DNA from: an uncultured Neglectibacter sp.
GTDB taxonomy: Bacteria > Bacillota > Clostridia > Oscillospirales > Acutalibacteraceae
DNA length: 54,796 nucleotides
NCBI GenBank assembly: GCA_947647615.1
Contig: CANSKS010000013.1
Span: 1 to 54,796 of the forward strand
Reading direction: 5' to 3'
Every line of letters starts with the position of its first letter. Positions within the stretch are counted from its first letter, which is position 1. Under the pieces are notes generated by a model. It was given only the letters and a program-made list of their open reading frames with translations. It did no database searches and was not told where the DNA came from. A program made the translations under genes and the position numbers. Positions 19,201 through 27,052 of the stretch are shown one piece after another.

Positions 19201-20343
19201 CTCGCCGGTGGCCTTCATTTGGGTGCCCAGCTCCCGCTTGGCATAAACGAATTTGTCAAAGGGCCATTTGGGAAATTTTACCGCCACATAGTCAATGGTA
19301 GGCTCAAAGGCCGCATAGGTTTTCCCCGTCACCGCGTTTTTGATCTCGTCCAAAGTGTAGCCAATGGCTATTTTCGTGGCCACTTTAGCAATGGGATAGC
19401 CGGTGGCCTTAGAAGCCAAAGCAGAAGAGCGTGACACTCTGGGGTTTACCTCAATCACCGCATATTCGAAGGAGGTGGGATGTAGGGCAAACTGGCAGTT
19501 ACAGCCGCCCTCTACCCCCAGTTCGTTTACAATGGCCAAAGCTGCCGTGCGCAGCATTTGATATTCTTTATCGGAAAGGGTGACAGCAGGGGCAATTACA
19601 ATGGAATCGCCGGTGTGGATGCCCACAGGGTCCATGTTTTCCATAGAACACACAGTGATGGCGTTGCCCATGCCGTCACGGATCACTTCGAATTCAATTT
19701 CCTTCCAGCCGGAAATACATTTTTCTACCAAAATCTGGGTGATGGGAGAAAGGGCCAGGCCGTTGGCGGCAATTTCCCGCAGCTCCTCCTGGTTGTTCAC
19801 AATGCCGCCGCCGGTGCCGCCCAAGGTAAAGGCAGGGCGGATAATCACCGGGTAGCCGATCTCCAAAGCGAAGCTTTCCGCGGCCTCCACCGTGGTCACC
19901 ACTTTAGAGGGAATACAGGGCTGGCCGATCTTTTCCATGGTGTCTTTGAAGATCTGCCTATCTTCTGCCTTATCTATGGTTTCGGGGGAAGCGCCCAAAA
20001 GCCGCACGTGGTGCTTTTCCAAAAAACCTTCTTTGGCCAGCTGCATGGAAAGGGTCAGGCCCGTTTGGCCTCCGAAGCCGGAAAGGATGCTGTCGGGCTT
20101 TTCTTTTTCAATAATGCGCTTGACGGTGGTGAGGGTAAGGGGCTCAATGTAAATTCTGTCGGCCATGGCTTTATCGGTCATAATAGTGGCGGGGTTGGAA
20201 TTCACCAGTACAATTTCAATGCCGTCATCCCGCAGAGCCCGGCAAGCCTGAGTGCCAGCATAGTCGAATTCCGCGGCTTGACCAATAACAATGGGGCCGG
20301 AGCCGATCACTAAAACCTTTTTAATACTTTTGTTCAATGGCAT
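16264..20343 (-). CDS. carB-dapF: fused carbamoyl-phosphate synthase large subunit and diaminopimelate epimerase (CarB-DapF)
   Basis: One uninterrupted 1359-codon gene. Residues 1-~1060 are a complete CarB: two ATP-grasp halves ([20 protein letters not shown] near 11-30, [19 protein letters not shown] near 558), the oligomerisation domain between them, and a C-terminal methylglyoxal-synthase-like allosteric domain. A short charged linker (~1061-1073) leads to a complete DapF (~1074-1359) with both catalytic cysteines: C1146 in MMCGNGIRC and C1302 in MACGTCTC. CarB makes carbamoyl phosphate for arginine and pyrimidines; DapF converts LL- to meso-diaminopimelate for peptidoglycan and lysine. 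Separate genes are the norm, at about 1070 and 275 residues. It starts 3 bases after carA. Confidence 0.92.
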   Translation of the reverse strand: MPLNKSIKKVLVIGSGPIVIGQAAEFDYAGTQACRALRDDGIEIVLVNSNPATIMTDKAMADRIYIEPLTLTTVKRIIEKEKPDSILSGFGGQTGLTLSMQLAKEGFLEKHHVRLLGASPETIDKAEDRQIFKDTMEKIGQPCIPSKVVTTVEAAESFALEIGYPVIIRPAFTLGGTGGGIVNNQEELREIAANGLALSPITQILVEKCISGWKEIEFEVIRDGMGNAITVCSMENMDPVGIHTGDSIVIAPAVTLSDKEYQMLRTAALAIVNELGVEGGCNCQFALHPTSFEYAVIEVNPRVSRSSALASKATGYPIAKVATKIAIGYTLDEIKNAVTGKTYAAFEPTIDYVAVKFPKWPFDKFVYAKRELGTQMKATGEVMSIADSFEMALMKAVRGAEISLDTLNLPKFAEEPEEALWPIAIHATDERLFALYELLKRGVPVEEIYEKTMIDPWFLSKLLNLIAYERELQKGELTEDLYVRGKRLGYPDATIARLSGCAVDFERHPTFKMVDTCAGEFAATTPYFYATYDTAESGGEDEALEFIGAHPEKETVVVLGSGPIRIGQGIEFDYASVHCVMALQKLGYEVVIINNNPETVSTDFDTANRLYFEPLSPEDVMDILRIEKPIGVVVAFGGQTAIKLTKTLAANNIPILGSSADTIDMAEDRERFDELLERSHIKRPKGSTVMTAGEALDAARRLGYPVLMRPSYVLGGQNMIIAYCDEDIEEYMAIILSHKQDNPVLIDKYLSGMEIEVDAICDGENILIPGIMEHVERTGIHSGDSIAVYPASDIDDDMSAKIVATTETLCRELRGIGLINLQYIIMDGEIYVIEVNPRASRTVPYISKVTGVPMCDLATKVSLGYKLADLGFGTGLYKPSPYVAVKVPVFSFEKLTDVDTHLGPEMKSTGEVLGIGNNLEEALYKGLIASGHQMTKGGGVFITVRDQDKPEIGEIAKKFAKMGFELYATTGTAMVLAKVGLSVKIVDKIHESSVNTITLLESKKVNYVISTSAKGRNPARDSVKIRRKASLLGIPCLTALDTANALADSLMSRYTPENTEILDINKLKDEKQKIKFTKMSACSNDYIYINCFDPENRVPSPEFLSIYLSDRHNGVGGDGVILICPSDRADAEMRMFNLDGSEGMMCGNGIRCVAKYLFDNGIARGKQVGEGRYVLHIDTKSGVKECTAITKNGLVSKVTVDMGKAELAPEKIPVRLEGEKVVDKPVSIDGDVYRITCVSMGNPHCIVFVPSVDKMDLEDLGPKFEHDPMFPQRVNVGFVEVIDETTLKARFWERGSGETMACGTCTCASVVAATLNGFCEKGKDIRVILKGGELKINYTDERVLMTGKTEKIYDGVVEV

Positions 20344-20346
20344 AGG

Positions 20347-21423
20347 TTATTTCCCCTCCTTGATCATAGCAAAAAATTCGTCGAACAGCATTTCCGTGTC
20401 CAAAGGCCCGCCGCAGGCCTCCGGGTGGAACTGCACCGAAAAGGCAGGGCAATCCGAGTAACGCAAGCCCTCGCAGGTATTATCGTTCACGTTCACAAAC
20501 AGCTCTTTTGCCGTTCCCCCTACGCTTTCGGGCACCACGGAATACCCGTGGTTTTGGCTGGTGATATACACCCGGCCGGTCTCCCGATTTTTTACCGGCT
20601 GGTTTTCTCCCCGGTGGCCGTACTTCATTTTCTCCGTGCGGAAGCCATGGGCCAAAGCCAGCATCTGATGGCCAAGGCAAATACCAAACATGGGAAGCCC
20701 CAGCTTGCAGATCTCTTTTAAATTCTCTACCAGCTCCGGGTTATCGGCCGGGTCGCCAGGACCGTTGGAAAGCATGACGCCATCCGCTCCCATGGCTTTT
20801 ATCTCCTCTGCAGTAACGGTGCTGGGGCATACTGTCACCTGAGCGCCTCTCTGTACCAAAGCTCGGCAAATACTTTTTTTCGTGCCGTAATCGATCAAGG
20901 CGATTTTACACACCGGTTTCCCCTGAGGTTCCACCGTGTATTGTTTTTTCGTGGTGGTGGCCGCCACCGCTCCCGTCATTCGGTAAGCCTTCAGAGCCTC
21001 TAGATCCACAGTGGCCGGGTTGTCGGTAATCATACCGTTCATCACGCCCTTTTCCCGCAGGATCTTTGTAAGGGCTCTGGTGTCAATGCCGCAAAGCCCC
21101 ACAACGCCTTTTTCTTTAAAAAAGGTGTCAAGGCTGCCTTCCGAACGGAAATTAGAAGGAGCTTGGCACCAACTTTTTACAATATAGGCACGAGGGCCAA
21201 TGATATCGCTTTCAAAATCGGCGGGGATTACGCCGTAATTTCCAATAAGCGGAAAAGTTTGAACTGCAATCAATCCCCAAAAACTTGGGTCACTCAGCGT
21301 TTCCAAATACCCTGTCATACCGGTGGTAAACACCACCTCGGCCAAAACGTCGCCCTGGGCGCCAAACCGCTCGCCCTGAAAGACCTTGCCGTTTTCCAAA
21401 ACCAAATATGCCGTTTTCGCCAT
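20347..21423 (-). CDS. carA: carbamoyl-phosphate synthase small (glutaminase) subunit
   Basis: A 358-residue CarA that hydrolyses glutamine and channels ammonia to CarB. The N-terminal half is the CPSase small-chain domain (MTGYLETLSDPSFWG). The C-terminal half is a class I amidotransferase with the nucleophile in FGICLGHQMLA and the catalytic His/Glu in SVQFHPEACGGPLDTE. The ATG is chosen because of GGAAAGGAT upstream and similarity of MAKTAYLVLENGKVFQG to other CarA starts; the frame is open 64 codons further without support. It is the first gene of carA-carB/dapF (3-base gap), divergent from glnN. Confidence 0.95.
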   Translation of the reverse strand: MAKTAYLVLENGKVFQGERFGAQGDVLAEVVFTTGMTGYLETLSDPSFWGLIAVQTFPLIGNYGVIPADFESDIIGPRAYIVKSWCQAPSNFRSEGSLDTFFKEKGVVGLCGIDTRALTKILREKGVMNGMITDNPATVDLEALKAYRMTGAVAATTTKKQYTVEPQGKPVCKIALIDYGTKKSICRALVQRGAQVTVCPSTVTAEEIKAMGADGVMLSNGPGDPADNPELVENLKEICKLGLPMFGICLGHQMLALAHGFRTEKMKYGHRGENQPVKNRETGRVYITSQNHGYSVVPESVGGTAKELFVNVNDNTCEGLRYSDCPAFSVQFHPEACGGPLDTEMLFDEFFAMIKEGK

Positions 21424-21532
21424 ACGCTTTATCCTTTCCCACGCCTGCGGCGCGCCAACATGTTTTTCGCGGCCTAACCGAAAGCCGTTCCTCCCTAGCT
21501 CTTGGGACGGTCTCCGCTTTTTTGTATTCAAT

Positions 21533-21561
21533 ATTATATCATAGCCCATACCAGGAAAACA
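21533..21561 (-). promoter_or_regulatory. carA promoter
   Basis: Minus-strand TATAAT (21533-21538) with TTGTTT 18 bases upstream. The roughly 100-base leader can form a CCGT-CCC/GGG-ACGG stem, but I see neither a PyrR binding motif nor a terminator in it. Confidence 0.55.
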
Positions 21562-21639
21562 AGCAAGAAGAATTTTTGTTTCTCCCGTTTTTACAAATTT
21601 TTTAAATAGGGACAAAAAATTCTTGGAACGGGAAAATAG

Positions 21640-21669
21640 TTGACAAATTACGGGACTTCGGTATACAAT
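21640..21669 (+). promoter_or_regulatory. glnN promoter
   Basis: TTGACA (21640-21645), 18 bases, TACAAT (21664-21669): a strong vegetative promoter. The expected transcript start is near 21676, only about 10 bases before the leader terminator hairpin. Confidence 0.75.
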
Positions 21670-21685
21670 AGTAACATACAGCAGA

Positions 21686-21719
21686 GGCGCTGAAGGGGAT
21701 TCCCTCAGCGCCTTTTTTT
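21686..21719 (+). terminator. intrinsic terminator (attenuator) in the glnN leader
   Basis: GGCGCTGA (21686-21693) pairs with TCAGCGCC (21705-21712), extended inside by GGG/CCC across one bulged A, then seven T. It lies between promoter and start codon. No plus-strand gene ends upstream (carA is divergent), so it must act on glnN transcription itself. Confidence 0.85.
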
Positions 21720-21753
21720 GAATAACCTCATTCAGGAAGGTGTGGTTTTAACA

Positions 21754-23868
21754 ATGGGGACCTGTTCTGAAAATCGCAGAAACGTGCCTGAGCTTTTCGG
21801 CACTGCGGTGTTTAACGATGACGTCATGCAGGAACGGCTTCCGAAAGACGTTTACCAATCGCTGCGCAAAACCATTGACGAAGGGAAAGATTTAGACCTT
21901 ACCGTGGCCAACGCTGTGGCTACCGCCATGAAGGACTGGGCGGTGGAAAAGGGCGTCACCCACTTTACCCACTGGTTCCAGCCTTTAAACGGGATCACTG
22001 CCGAAAAACATGACAGCTTTATTTCTCCCACCTCCGACGGCCGGGTGATCATGCAGTTTTCCGGAAAAGAGCTTATCAAGGGGGAACCCGACGCCTCTTC
22101 CTTCCCCTCCGGCGGCCTTCGAGCTACCTTCGAGGCCCGAGGCTACACCGCTTGGGACCCCACCTCCTACGCCTTTGTAAAAGGCGATTCTCTTTACATT
22201 CCCACCGCCTTCTGCTCTTACAGCGGCGAAGTGTTGGATAAAAAAACGCCCCTCCTGCGTTCTATGGAGGATCTAAACCACCAGGCCCTGCGAATTCTGC
22301 GCGTCTTCGGCGACCGGGAAACGAAACGGGTCATCACCACGGTGGGCGCCGAGCAGGAATATTTTCTTATCGACCGCAAGCTTTACGAACAGCGGAAGGA
22401 CCTTATCTTCTGCGGGCGCACCTTGTTCGGGGCCAAAGCGCCCAAAGGGCAGGAAATGGAGGACCATTATTTTGGCGCCATCAAGCCCCGAGTAGCCGCC
22501 TTTATGAAGGAGCTGGATGAGGAGCTTTGGAAACTGGGAATTCTGGCCAAAACCAAACACAACGAGGCGGCTCCCGCCCAGCACGAGCTGGCTCCTATTT
22601 TTACCACCACCAACACTGCTACCGATCACAACCAGCTCACCATGGAGACCATGAAAAATGTGGCTGCCCGCCATGGACTGGTGTGCCTTTTACACGAAAA
22701 GCCCTTCGCAGGGGTAAACGGCAGCGGCAAACACAACAACTGGTCTCTTACTACCGATACCGGAAAAAACCTGCTGGACCCCGGCAAGAGCCCCAGCGAA
22801 AATTTCCAGTTCCTGCTGTTTTTGGCGGCGGTGGTCAAAGCGGTGGACGAATACCAGGATTTGCTGCGGATCTCTGTAGCCTCCGCCGGGAACGACCACC
22901 GGCTGGGCGGCGGCGAGGCCCCTCCCGACATCATCTCCGTCTTCCTGGGTGACGAGCTCACCGGCATTTTGGAGGCCATAGAAAAGGGTACCGTCTATGA
23001 CAGGATAGAGCATCAAAAATTGATGACCGGCGTACACGTGCTTCCCGACCTTCCCAAAGATACTACCGATAGAAACCGTACCTCTCCCTTTGCCTTTACC
23101 GGCAATAAATTTGAATTCCGCATGCTGGGCTCTGCTATTTCTATCGCTTGCCCCAATATTATGCTGAACACCACGGTGGCGGAGGAGCTCCGGCAATTCG
23201 CCGACAGCTTAGAAGAGGCAAAAGACCTGCCTGCCGCTGTACTGGAGCTCATCCGGGGCGTGATGCGGGAACACAAGCGGATTATATTTAACGGCGACGG
23301 CTATTCCGAAGAATGGATCAAAGAGGCGCAGCGCCGGGGCCTTTTGAACCTGCCCACCACAGTGGATGCCCTTCCCAGGTACTTGGACCAGAAGAACATT
23401 TCCCTTTTCACCTCCCACCACATTTACACGGAGGCGGAAATGGAGGCCCGTTACGAAACCATTTTAGAGGAATACTCCAAAACCTTACACATCGAGGCCC
23501 TCACCATGATCGAAATGGCCCGCCGCGACATTATCCCCGCCGTGAGCCATTACCTTCTAAAGCTTACCGAATCCGTTCTTTCCCGGCAAAAGCTTTCTTC
23601 CCGCTTCCCCTGTAAGGCAGAAAACGCTTTGATCGAAAAGCTTTCCACCCTTTTGGACACTGTCTACGAAAGGCAGGAGGCCTTGGAAACGGCGCTAAAG
23701 GACCCAATAATCCACAGTGTAAACATTCTCACCGTTTCTACCTATTACAAAGATAAGGTGATCCCCGCCATGGAAGCCCTGCGGGCCGCGGTAGACGAGA
23801 TGGAAACCTTGGTAGCCTCGAAAGACTGGCCTTACCCCACCTATGCTGACCTGATGTTCCGCATATAA
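21754..23868 (+). CDS. glnN: type III glutamine synthetase
   Basis: A 704-residue glutamine synthetase of the GSIII class, which forms glutamine from glutamate, ammonia and ATP as a double-hexamer ring. The length and motifs are those of GSIII, not GSI/GSII (~450 and ~370): [22 protein letters not shown] is split here as the N-terminal family signature (from residue ~10), followed by [12 protein letters not shown] in the catalytic core, [16 protein letters not shown] for the metal/glutamate site, and [14 protein letters not shown]. The ATG at 21754 has AGGAAGG 13 bases upstream. In-frame TTG (21718) and GTG (21742) are rejected: the first lies in the terminator T run. Expression probably depends on read-through of the leader terminator. 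Confidence 0.95.
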   Translation: MGTCSENRRNVPELFGTAVFNDDVMQERLPKDVYQSLRKTIDEGKDLDLTVANAVATAMKDWAVEKGVTHFTHWFQPLNGITAEKHDSFISPTSDGRVIMQFSGKELIKGEPDASSFPSGGLRATFEARGYTAWDPTSYAFVKGDSLYIPTAFCSYSGEVLDKKTPLLRSMEDLNHQALRILRVFGDRETKRVITTVGAEQEYFLIDRKLYEQRKDLIFCGRTLFGAKAPKGQEMEDHYFGAIKPRVAAFMKELDEELWKLGILAKTKHNEAAPAQHELAPIFTTTNTATDHNQLTMETMKNVAARHGLVCLLHEKPFAGVNGSGKHNNWSLTTDTGKNLLDPGKSPSENFQFLLFLAAVVKAVDEYQDLLRISVASAGNDHRLGGGEAPPDIISVFLGDELTGILEAIEKGTVYDRIEHQKLMTGVHVLPDLPKDTTDRNRTSPFAFTGNKFEFRMLGSAISIACPNIMLNTTVAEELRQFADSLEEAKDLPAAVLELIRGVMREHKRIIFNGDGYSEEWIKEAQRRGLLNLPTTVDALPRYLDQKNISLFTSHHIYTEAEMEARYETILEEYSKTLHIEALTMIEMARRDIIPAVSHYLLKLTESVLSRQKLSSRFPCKAENALIEKLSTLLDTVYERQEALETALKDPIIHSVNILTVSTYYKDKVIPAMEALRAAVDEMETLVASKDWPYPTYADLMFRI

Positions 23869-23881
23869 TCCCCTTAGAGCC

Positions 23882-23920
23882 AATGCGCCTGCATTTCTTC
23901 CAGAGGAGTACAGGCGCATT
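23882..23920. repeat. inverted repeat after glnN
   Basis: AATGCGCCTG and CAGGCGCATT are a perfect 10-bp inverted repeat with a 19-base loop, 13 bases after the glnN stop. No T run follows, so it is more likely an mRNA 3'-end structure than a terminator by itself. Confidence 0.5.
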
Positions 23921-23968
23921 ACCTTCCCAATAAGCTTCCCAGAAAAGTTTTTACTTTCACCCAAAACA

Positions 23969-24006
23969 AGCTCAGGAGAGGCCTTTTGCCTTCCCTGAGC
24001 TCTTTT
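23969..24006 (+). terminator. glnN terminator
   Basis: AGCTCAGG and CCTGAGCT with an inner AGGC/GCCT stem, followed by CTTTTC. It lies just before the convergent small gene on the minus strand. Confidence 0.75.
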
Positions 24007-24008
24007 CA

Positions 24009-24356
24009 TTATGATTCTACACGGTTTTTTAAAGAAAGCGCGGCACCTGTGCCAAAAGTATTCATTCTCCAGAACCCCTCTGCCTGTTCTAAAATGCCCG
24101 TACAGTTCATGCTCAGCCAACCCTCCCGGTCCATGGCGCCTCCCCGGTACACATATAGCTGAACTTTAGAGATGGACGAATCCGATACCTGTTCTTCCAC
24201 TTCAAGAAACCAGTCCGGGTCTTCCAGGGGGTACCTGTTCCGGGTAATCGTAGTGTTATATGCTGCAGTTACTTTTTCACATTCATAAGGCTCCAAATCT
24301 TCCCAAGTGATGTTATCGTCCTTTTCGGAAAGCGCTATGACGTCTTGAAAGGTCAT
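24009..24356 (-). CDS. small protein of unknown function, coupled to the BlaR1-type gene
   Basis: A 115-residue protein that I do not recognise. It has no signal peptide, lipobox or membrane helix, so it should be cytoplasmic. The sequence is acidic and aromatic-rich (NITWEDLEPYECEKV at the N-terminus, EGFWRMNTFGTG near the C-terminus). Its ATG shares an ATGA overlap with the stop codon of the upstream BlaR1-type gene, and AAGGAT lies 8 bases before the ATG inside that gene, so translation should be coupled. This makes it the third product of the BlaI/BlaR operon. It could be a modulator or effector of the sensor, but nothing in it shows which. Confidence 0.6.
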   Translation of the reverse strand: MTFQDVIALSEKDDNITWEDLEPYECEKVTAAYNTTITRNRYPLEDPDWFLEVEEQVSDSSISKVQLYVYRGGAMDREGWLSMNCTGILEQAEGFWRMNTFGTGAALSLKNRVES

Positions 24357-26410
24357 TTTATGCTATCCTTACTGACAACCCCTGCGGCTTCACTGGAAAA
24401 AGCCCCCTCTTCCATATTCTTTGCCGGCGGCAAAGGATAATCCGGTTCCGGAGATTCGAAGGTTTCACGCACCAACATGCCATAACTTTCTGTTTCCGGT
24501 ACTTGAAGCAGTTCTGCCTCTATTCCCAGAAAGCTCTCCAACAGGCTGTAATTGTTGGCAGTTTGCGTTTTTAGCAGGCAGCGCCAGATACCGCCCTGCC
24601 GTTTCATCAGACATTTCACATTGTAAAGGTAATAGCCTTCATACCGGCCTGTCCCCATCTCATAACCTTCTATGGGAGAAGTGCCCTCCCAAGGTTTTAG
24701 CGCTACCTGAACAGTAAACACAAAGGTTGAGTCATCGTTCACCGGAAACTCCGAAATTCCACAGCCATACACCTCAAAATCTTTTGCTCGGCCGTTTTTG
24801 CCTAAGAGGAAGCTAAGCTGGGAGAGAAACTTTTCTTTTATACGCGATGCGTATTGTTGGGCCAGCTCAAATCGGTCGCTCCCATCTTCTTGCAAAAAGA
24901 TCTCAGAAGATGCCACCTCTGTTCCCAAAGGGGAATAGAGGTCTTCCCACAACGCTTCGCCAAAGAATTCCTCTTGCTCCGAGCTTTTCGCTCTGGCGGA
25001 ATACCAGCTGCCTTCTCCGTCGCTTTCCCAATAGACCAAGCCGCTTTCCCGGTAACCCAAAAGGAAATTATTCCCCTTAGCATTGGAAAGCAGCAGCTGT
25101 TCTGCTGGCTCCGGGAGCTTTGGGACTTCCGTTTCCCTTTCCCAGCTGTAGGCCGGTATCAGGTTTTCAAAGTCCTGCTGCAGCCCTTCTCCCAGCACCA
25201 GCACGGACTGCCCCTCCCCTGTTTCCGAACACCAACACAGGGTGAGAGCTCCTTCCTCGAACAAGGCCTCCAGGTCTGCTTCCAGTTCTGTGGCAGTTCC
25301 TTTCCCTTCTTCCAGCAAAGAACTTTCGGAATTGTCCCGAACCGAGCCTGCTGAGGATGAGAGCTCCTGGGCTCCGGTAAAGGTACAGCCCGCGGTAAGG
25401 CACATGGCCAGCAGCACAGCCACCAAAGGCACTACCAGCCGTCTGGGTTTTTTCGTCAAATTGGCAATCCTGTTTTGAATGGCCCTTTTCCCGGAAGTCA
25501 TGGTGGTAGCGGTGCACAGCAGTTCTCCCGGCGTGGGCTGGGTGCTTATCAAGTCTACCAAGGTACGGCCATAATCCAACCTGCGCTCCGGCCCAAGCTT
25601 CTGCACGGCCCCTTCGTCACAGGCCAGTTCACAGTCGGTTTTAGAACACAGGGCCGCCGCCCAAACCAATGGGTTAAACCAGTGCAAGGAAAGGCATATC
25701 CCCCGCACCAAGCCCCACACCAGGTCGCCATGGCGGAAATGGGTATATTCGTGAAGCAGCACATGCTTTTTCCGCTCCTCTGTTTTCAGGCTCTCCGGTG
25801 TCAGGTAAACCGCTGGGCGCAGAAAACCGAACAGGCAGGGAGAAGGCAGCTTTTCCGCCAGGTACACCGGCAGGGGAAACCCCTCCGGTTCCATTCTGCA
25901 CCGGCGTTTTTTTAGTTCCCAGCCAAAACGCAAATTGGAAACTAAGAAGCAAAGCCCTAATGTGGCGGCCCCTATGGCCCACACCACAAACAGGATTTCG
26001 TAAATATCTATCCTTCCCTTGGAAGGGGCAGGAGATCCGGAAGTCACTTTCGAAGAAGAGAGGGCCCCGTTTGGAATGTGGGCCGTCCCTTCCGGCGATG
26101 TCGCAGGAGCCTGGGAGACAGCAGAACTGTGCTCTTCCCTTTCCAAAGACTGCCTTTGGATTTCGGAAGAAAAACGAGGCCGCTCCCCGAGGGAAGGAAG
26201 GTCTGTTTGGGAAAGGCCCCGCGCCGGACTTTCCACCACGTTCATCACGCTGATGGGGCTTCCTGCCAAGGGAACCGGCAGCAGCAACCTTAGGGCTACC
26301 AGCGCCCAAAGGGCATATTGCATCCGCGCGTCAAGCCTCCCACGAAACACGCGACGCAAAACCAGCAAAACAACAATCAGTACCGATGATGTGACCACAC
26401 ACTCCAACAT
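24353..26410 (-). CDS. BlaR1/M56-family membrane metalloprotease sensor
   Basis: A 685-residue M56 antirepressor protease. N-terminal helices (about 5-20, 32-52, 136-160) flank a Ser/Pro-rich loop. The zinc motif HEYTH (residues 220-224) is followed by CELACDEG, which carries the third ligand. A further helix (about 328-346, VVPLVAVLLAMCLTAGC) leads to a ~340-residue C-terminal sensor region. In BlaR1/MecR1 the sensor is a penicillin-binding domain; here no SxxK/KTG pattern is obvious, so the ligand is probably not a beta-lactam. On signal, relatives trigger cleavage of the BlaI repressor. It lies 55 bases after the blaI-like gene and overlaps the next small gene by 4 bases. Confidence 0.87.
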   Translation of the reverse strand: MLECVVTSSVLIVVLLVLRRVFRGRLDARMQYALWALVALRLLLPVPLAGSPISVMNVVESPARGLSQTDLPSLGERPRFSSEIQRQSLEREEHSSAVSQAPATSPEGTAHIPNGALSSSKVTSGSPAPSKGRIDIYEILFVVWAIGAATLGLCFLVSNLRFGWELKKRRCRMEPEGFPLPVYLAEKLPSPCLFGFLRPAVYLTPESLKTEERKKHVLLHEYTHFRHGDLVWGLVRGICLSLHWFNPLVWAAALCSKTDCELACDEGAVQKLGPERRLDYGRTLVDLISTQPTPGELLCTATTMTSGKRAIQNRIANLTKKPRRLVVPLVAVLLAMCLTAGCTFTGAQELSSSAGSVRDNSESSLLEEGKGTATELEADLEALFEEGALTLCWCSETGEGQSVLVLGEGLQQDFENLIPAYSWERETEVPKLPEPAEQLLLSNAKGNNFLLGYRESGLVYWESDGEGSWYSARAKSSEQEEFFGEALWEDLYSPLGTEVASSEIFLQEDGSDRFELAQQYASRIKEKFLSQLSFLLGKNGRAKDFEVYGCGISEFPVNDDSTFVFTVQVALKPWEGTSPIEGYEMGTGRYEGYYLYNVKCLMKRQGGIWRCLLKTQTANNYSLLESFLGIEAELLQVPETESYGMLVRETFESPEPDYPLPPAKNMEEGAFSSEAAGVVSKDSIK

Positions 26411-26465
26411 AATTTGTCACCACTTTCTCTGGCAAAATTTCTACTTTTCCTTTTTCCCGGAAAGC

Positions 26466-26840
26466 TTACTGCTTTTCGGCCTCCCGCAAGATCTCGTAAA
26501 GCTCATGGATCTCTTGAGGGCTCAGCTCTTTTTCCTGTACCAGGGAGTTTACCATCATGCCCACGCTGCCCTGGTACACCCGCTGTAAAAACCGGCGGGT
26601 CTCTTTTACCGCCACTTTTTCCCGATCGGCGGCGGGCAAATATTTCCTGGCCCGGCCTTGCTCCTCATAACAGACCAGCCCTTTTTTCTCCATGCGGCTG
26701 AGCATGGTGGCCACCGTGCTTTTGGCCCATCCTTTTTCCTCCTTCAGGGCTTCTACCAGTTGGGTCAAGGTGCGGGGTTCTTCCCAAAGCAGTGTCATAA
26801 GCCTCCATTCCTCCGCCGAGGCTGTCTTTTCTGTCTTCAC
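26466..26840 (-). CDS. BlaI/MecI/CopY-family repressor
   Basis: A 124-residue winged-helix repressor of the usual BlaI length. The N-terminal DNA-binding domain includes SAEEWRLMTLLWEE and the recognition helix region KGWAKSTVATMLSRMEKKGL, which aligns with the KSTVKTLLxRLxKKG pattern of BlaI. The remainder (about 80-124) is the dimerisation and cleavage region. The GTG start is supported by GGAGG 8 bases upstream. It is first in a repressor / protease-sensor / small-protein operon and should repress its own promoter until the M56 sensor inactivates it. Confidence 0.9.
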   Translation of the reverse strand: MKTEKTASAEEWRLMTLLWEEPRTLTQLVEALKEEKGWAKSTVATMLSRMEKKGLVCYEEQGRARKYLPAADREKVAVKETRRFLQRVYQGSVGMMVNSLVQEKELSPQEIHELYEILREAEKQ

Positions 26841-26869
26841 TCAAACACCTCCAAACTTTGTTCTATATC

Positions 26870-26906
26870 TGTAGCACATTGTAACTCAATATTCTACATT
26901 TGTCAA
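26870..26906 (-). promoter_or_regulatory. promoter and probable BlaI-type operators
   Basis: Minus-strand TTGACA (26901-26906), 17 bases, TACAAT (26878-26883). TACA/TGT half-sites overlap it: TACATTTGT (26895-26903) covers the -35, and TGTAGCACATTGTA (26870-26883) covers the -10. BlaI/MecI dimers bind TACA-N2-TGTA dyads, so autoregulation is likely. Confidence 0.65.
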
Positions 26907-27010
26907 CTCCACTTGAAAAAATTTTTAGGCAAAATTCGAACGGCCGGCAAAACACTCGGGACCCCCAAGAAGCGTAAGCCCTTTAAAGTGGCTTTTCCGT
27001 GAGGAATAAG

Positions 27011-27043
27011 AAAAAATCTCCAGCCAAAGGCATGGCTGGAGAT
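27011..27043 (-). terminator. terminator of the CmpB-like gene
   Basis: Read on the minus strand, ATCTCCAGCC and GGCTGGAGAT form a perfect 10-bp stem with an 8-base loop, followed directly by TTTTTTCTT, 10 bases after the stop codon. Confidence 0.85.
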
Positions 27044-27052
27044 CTCACTTGT

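Noticed and set aside
21424..21532. PyrR-type or other attenuator in the carA leader
   Set aside because: A small CCGT-CCC/GGG-ACGG stem exists, but the conserved PyrR binding sequence and a terminator are both absent.
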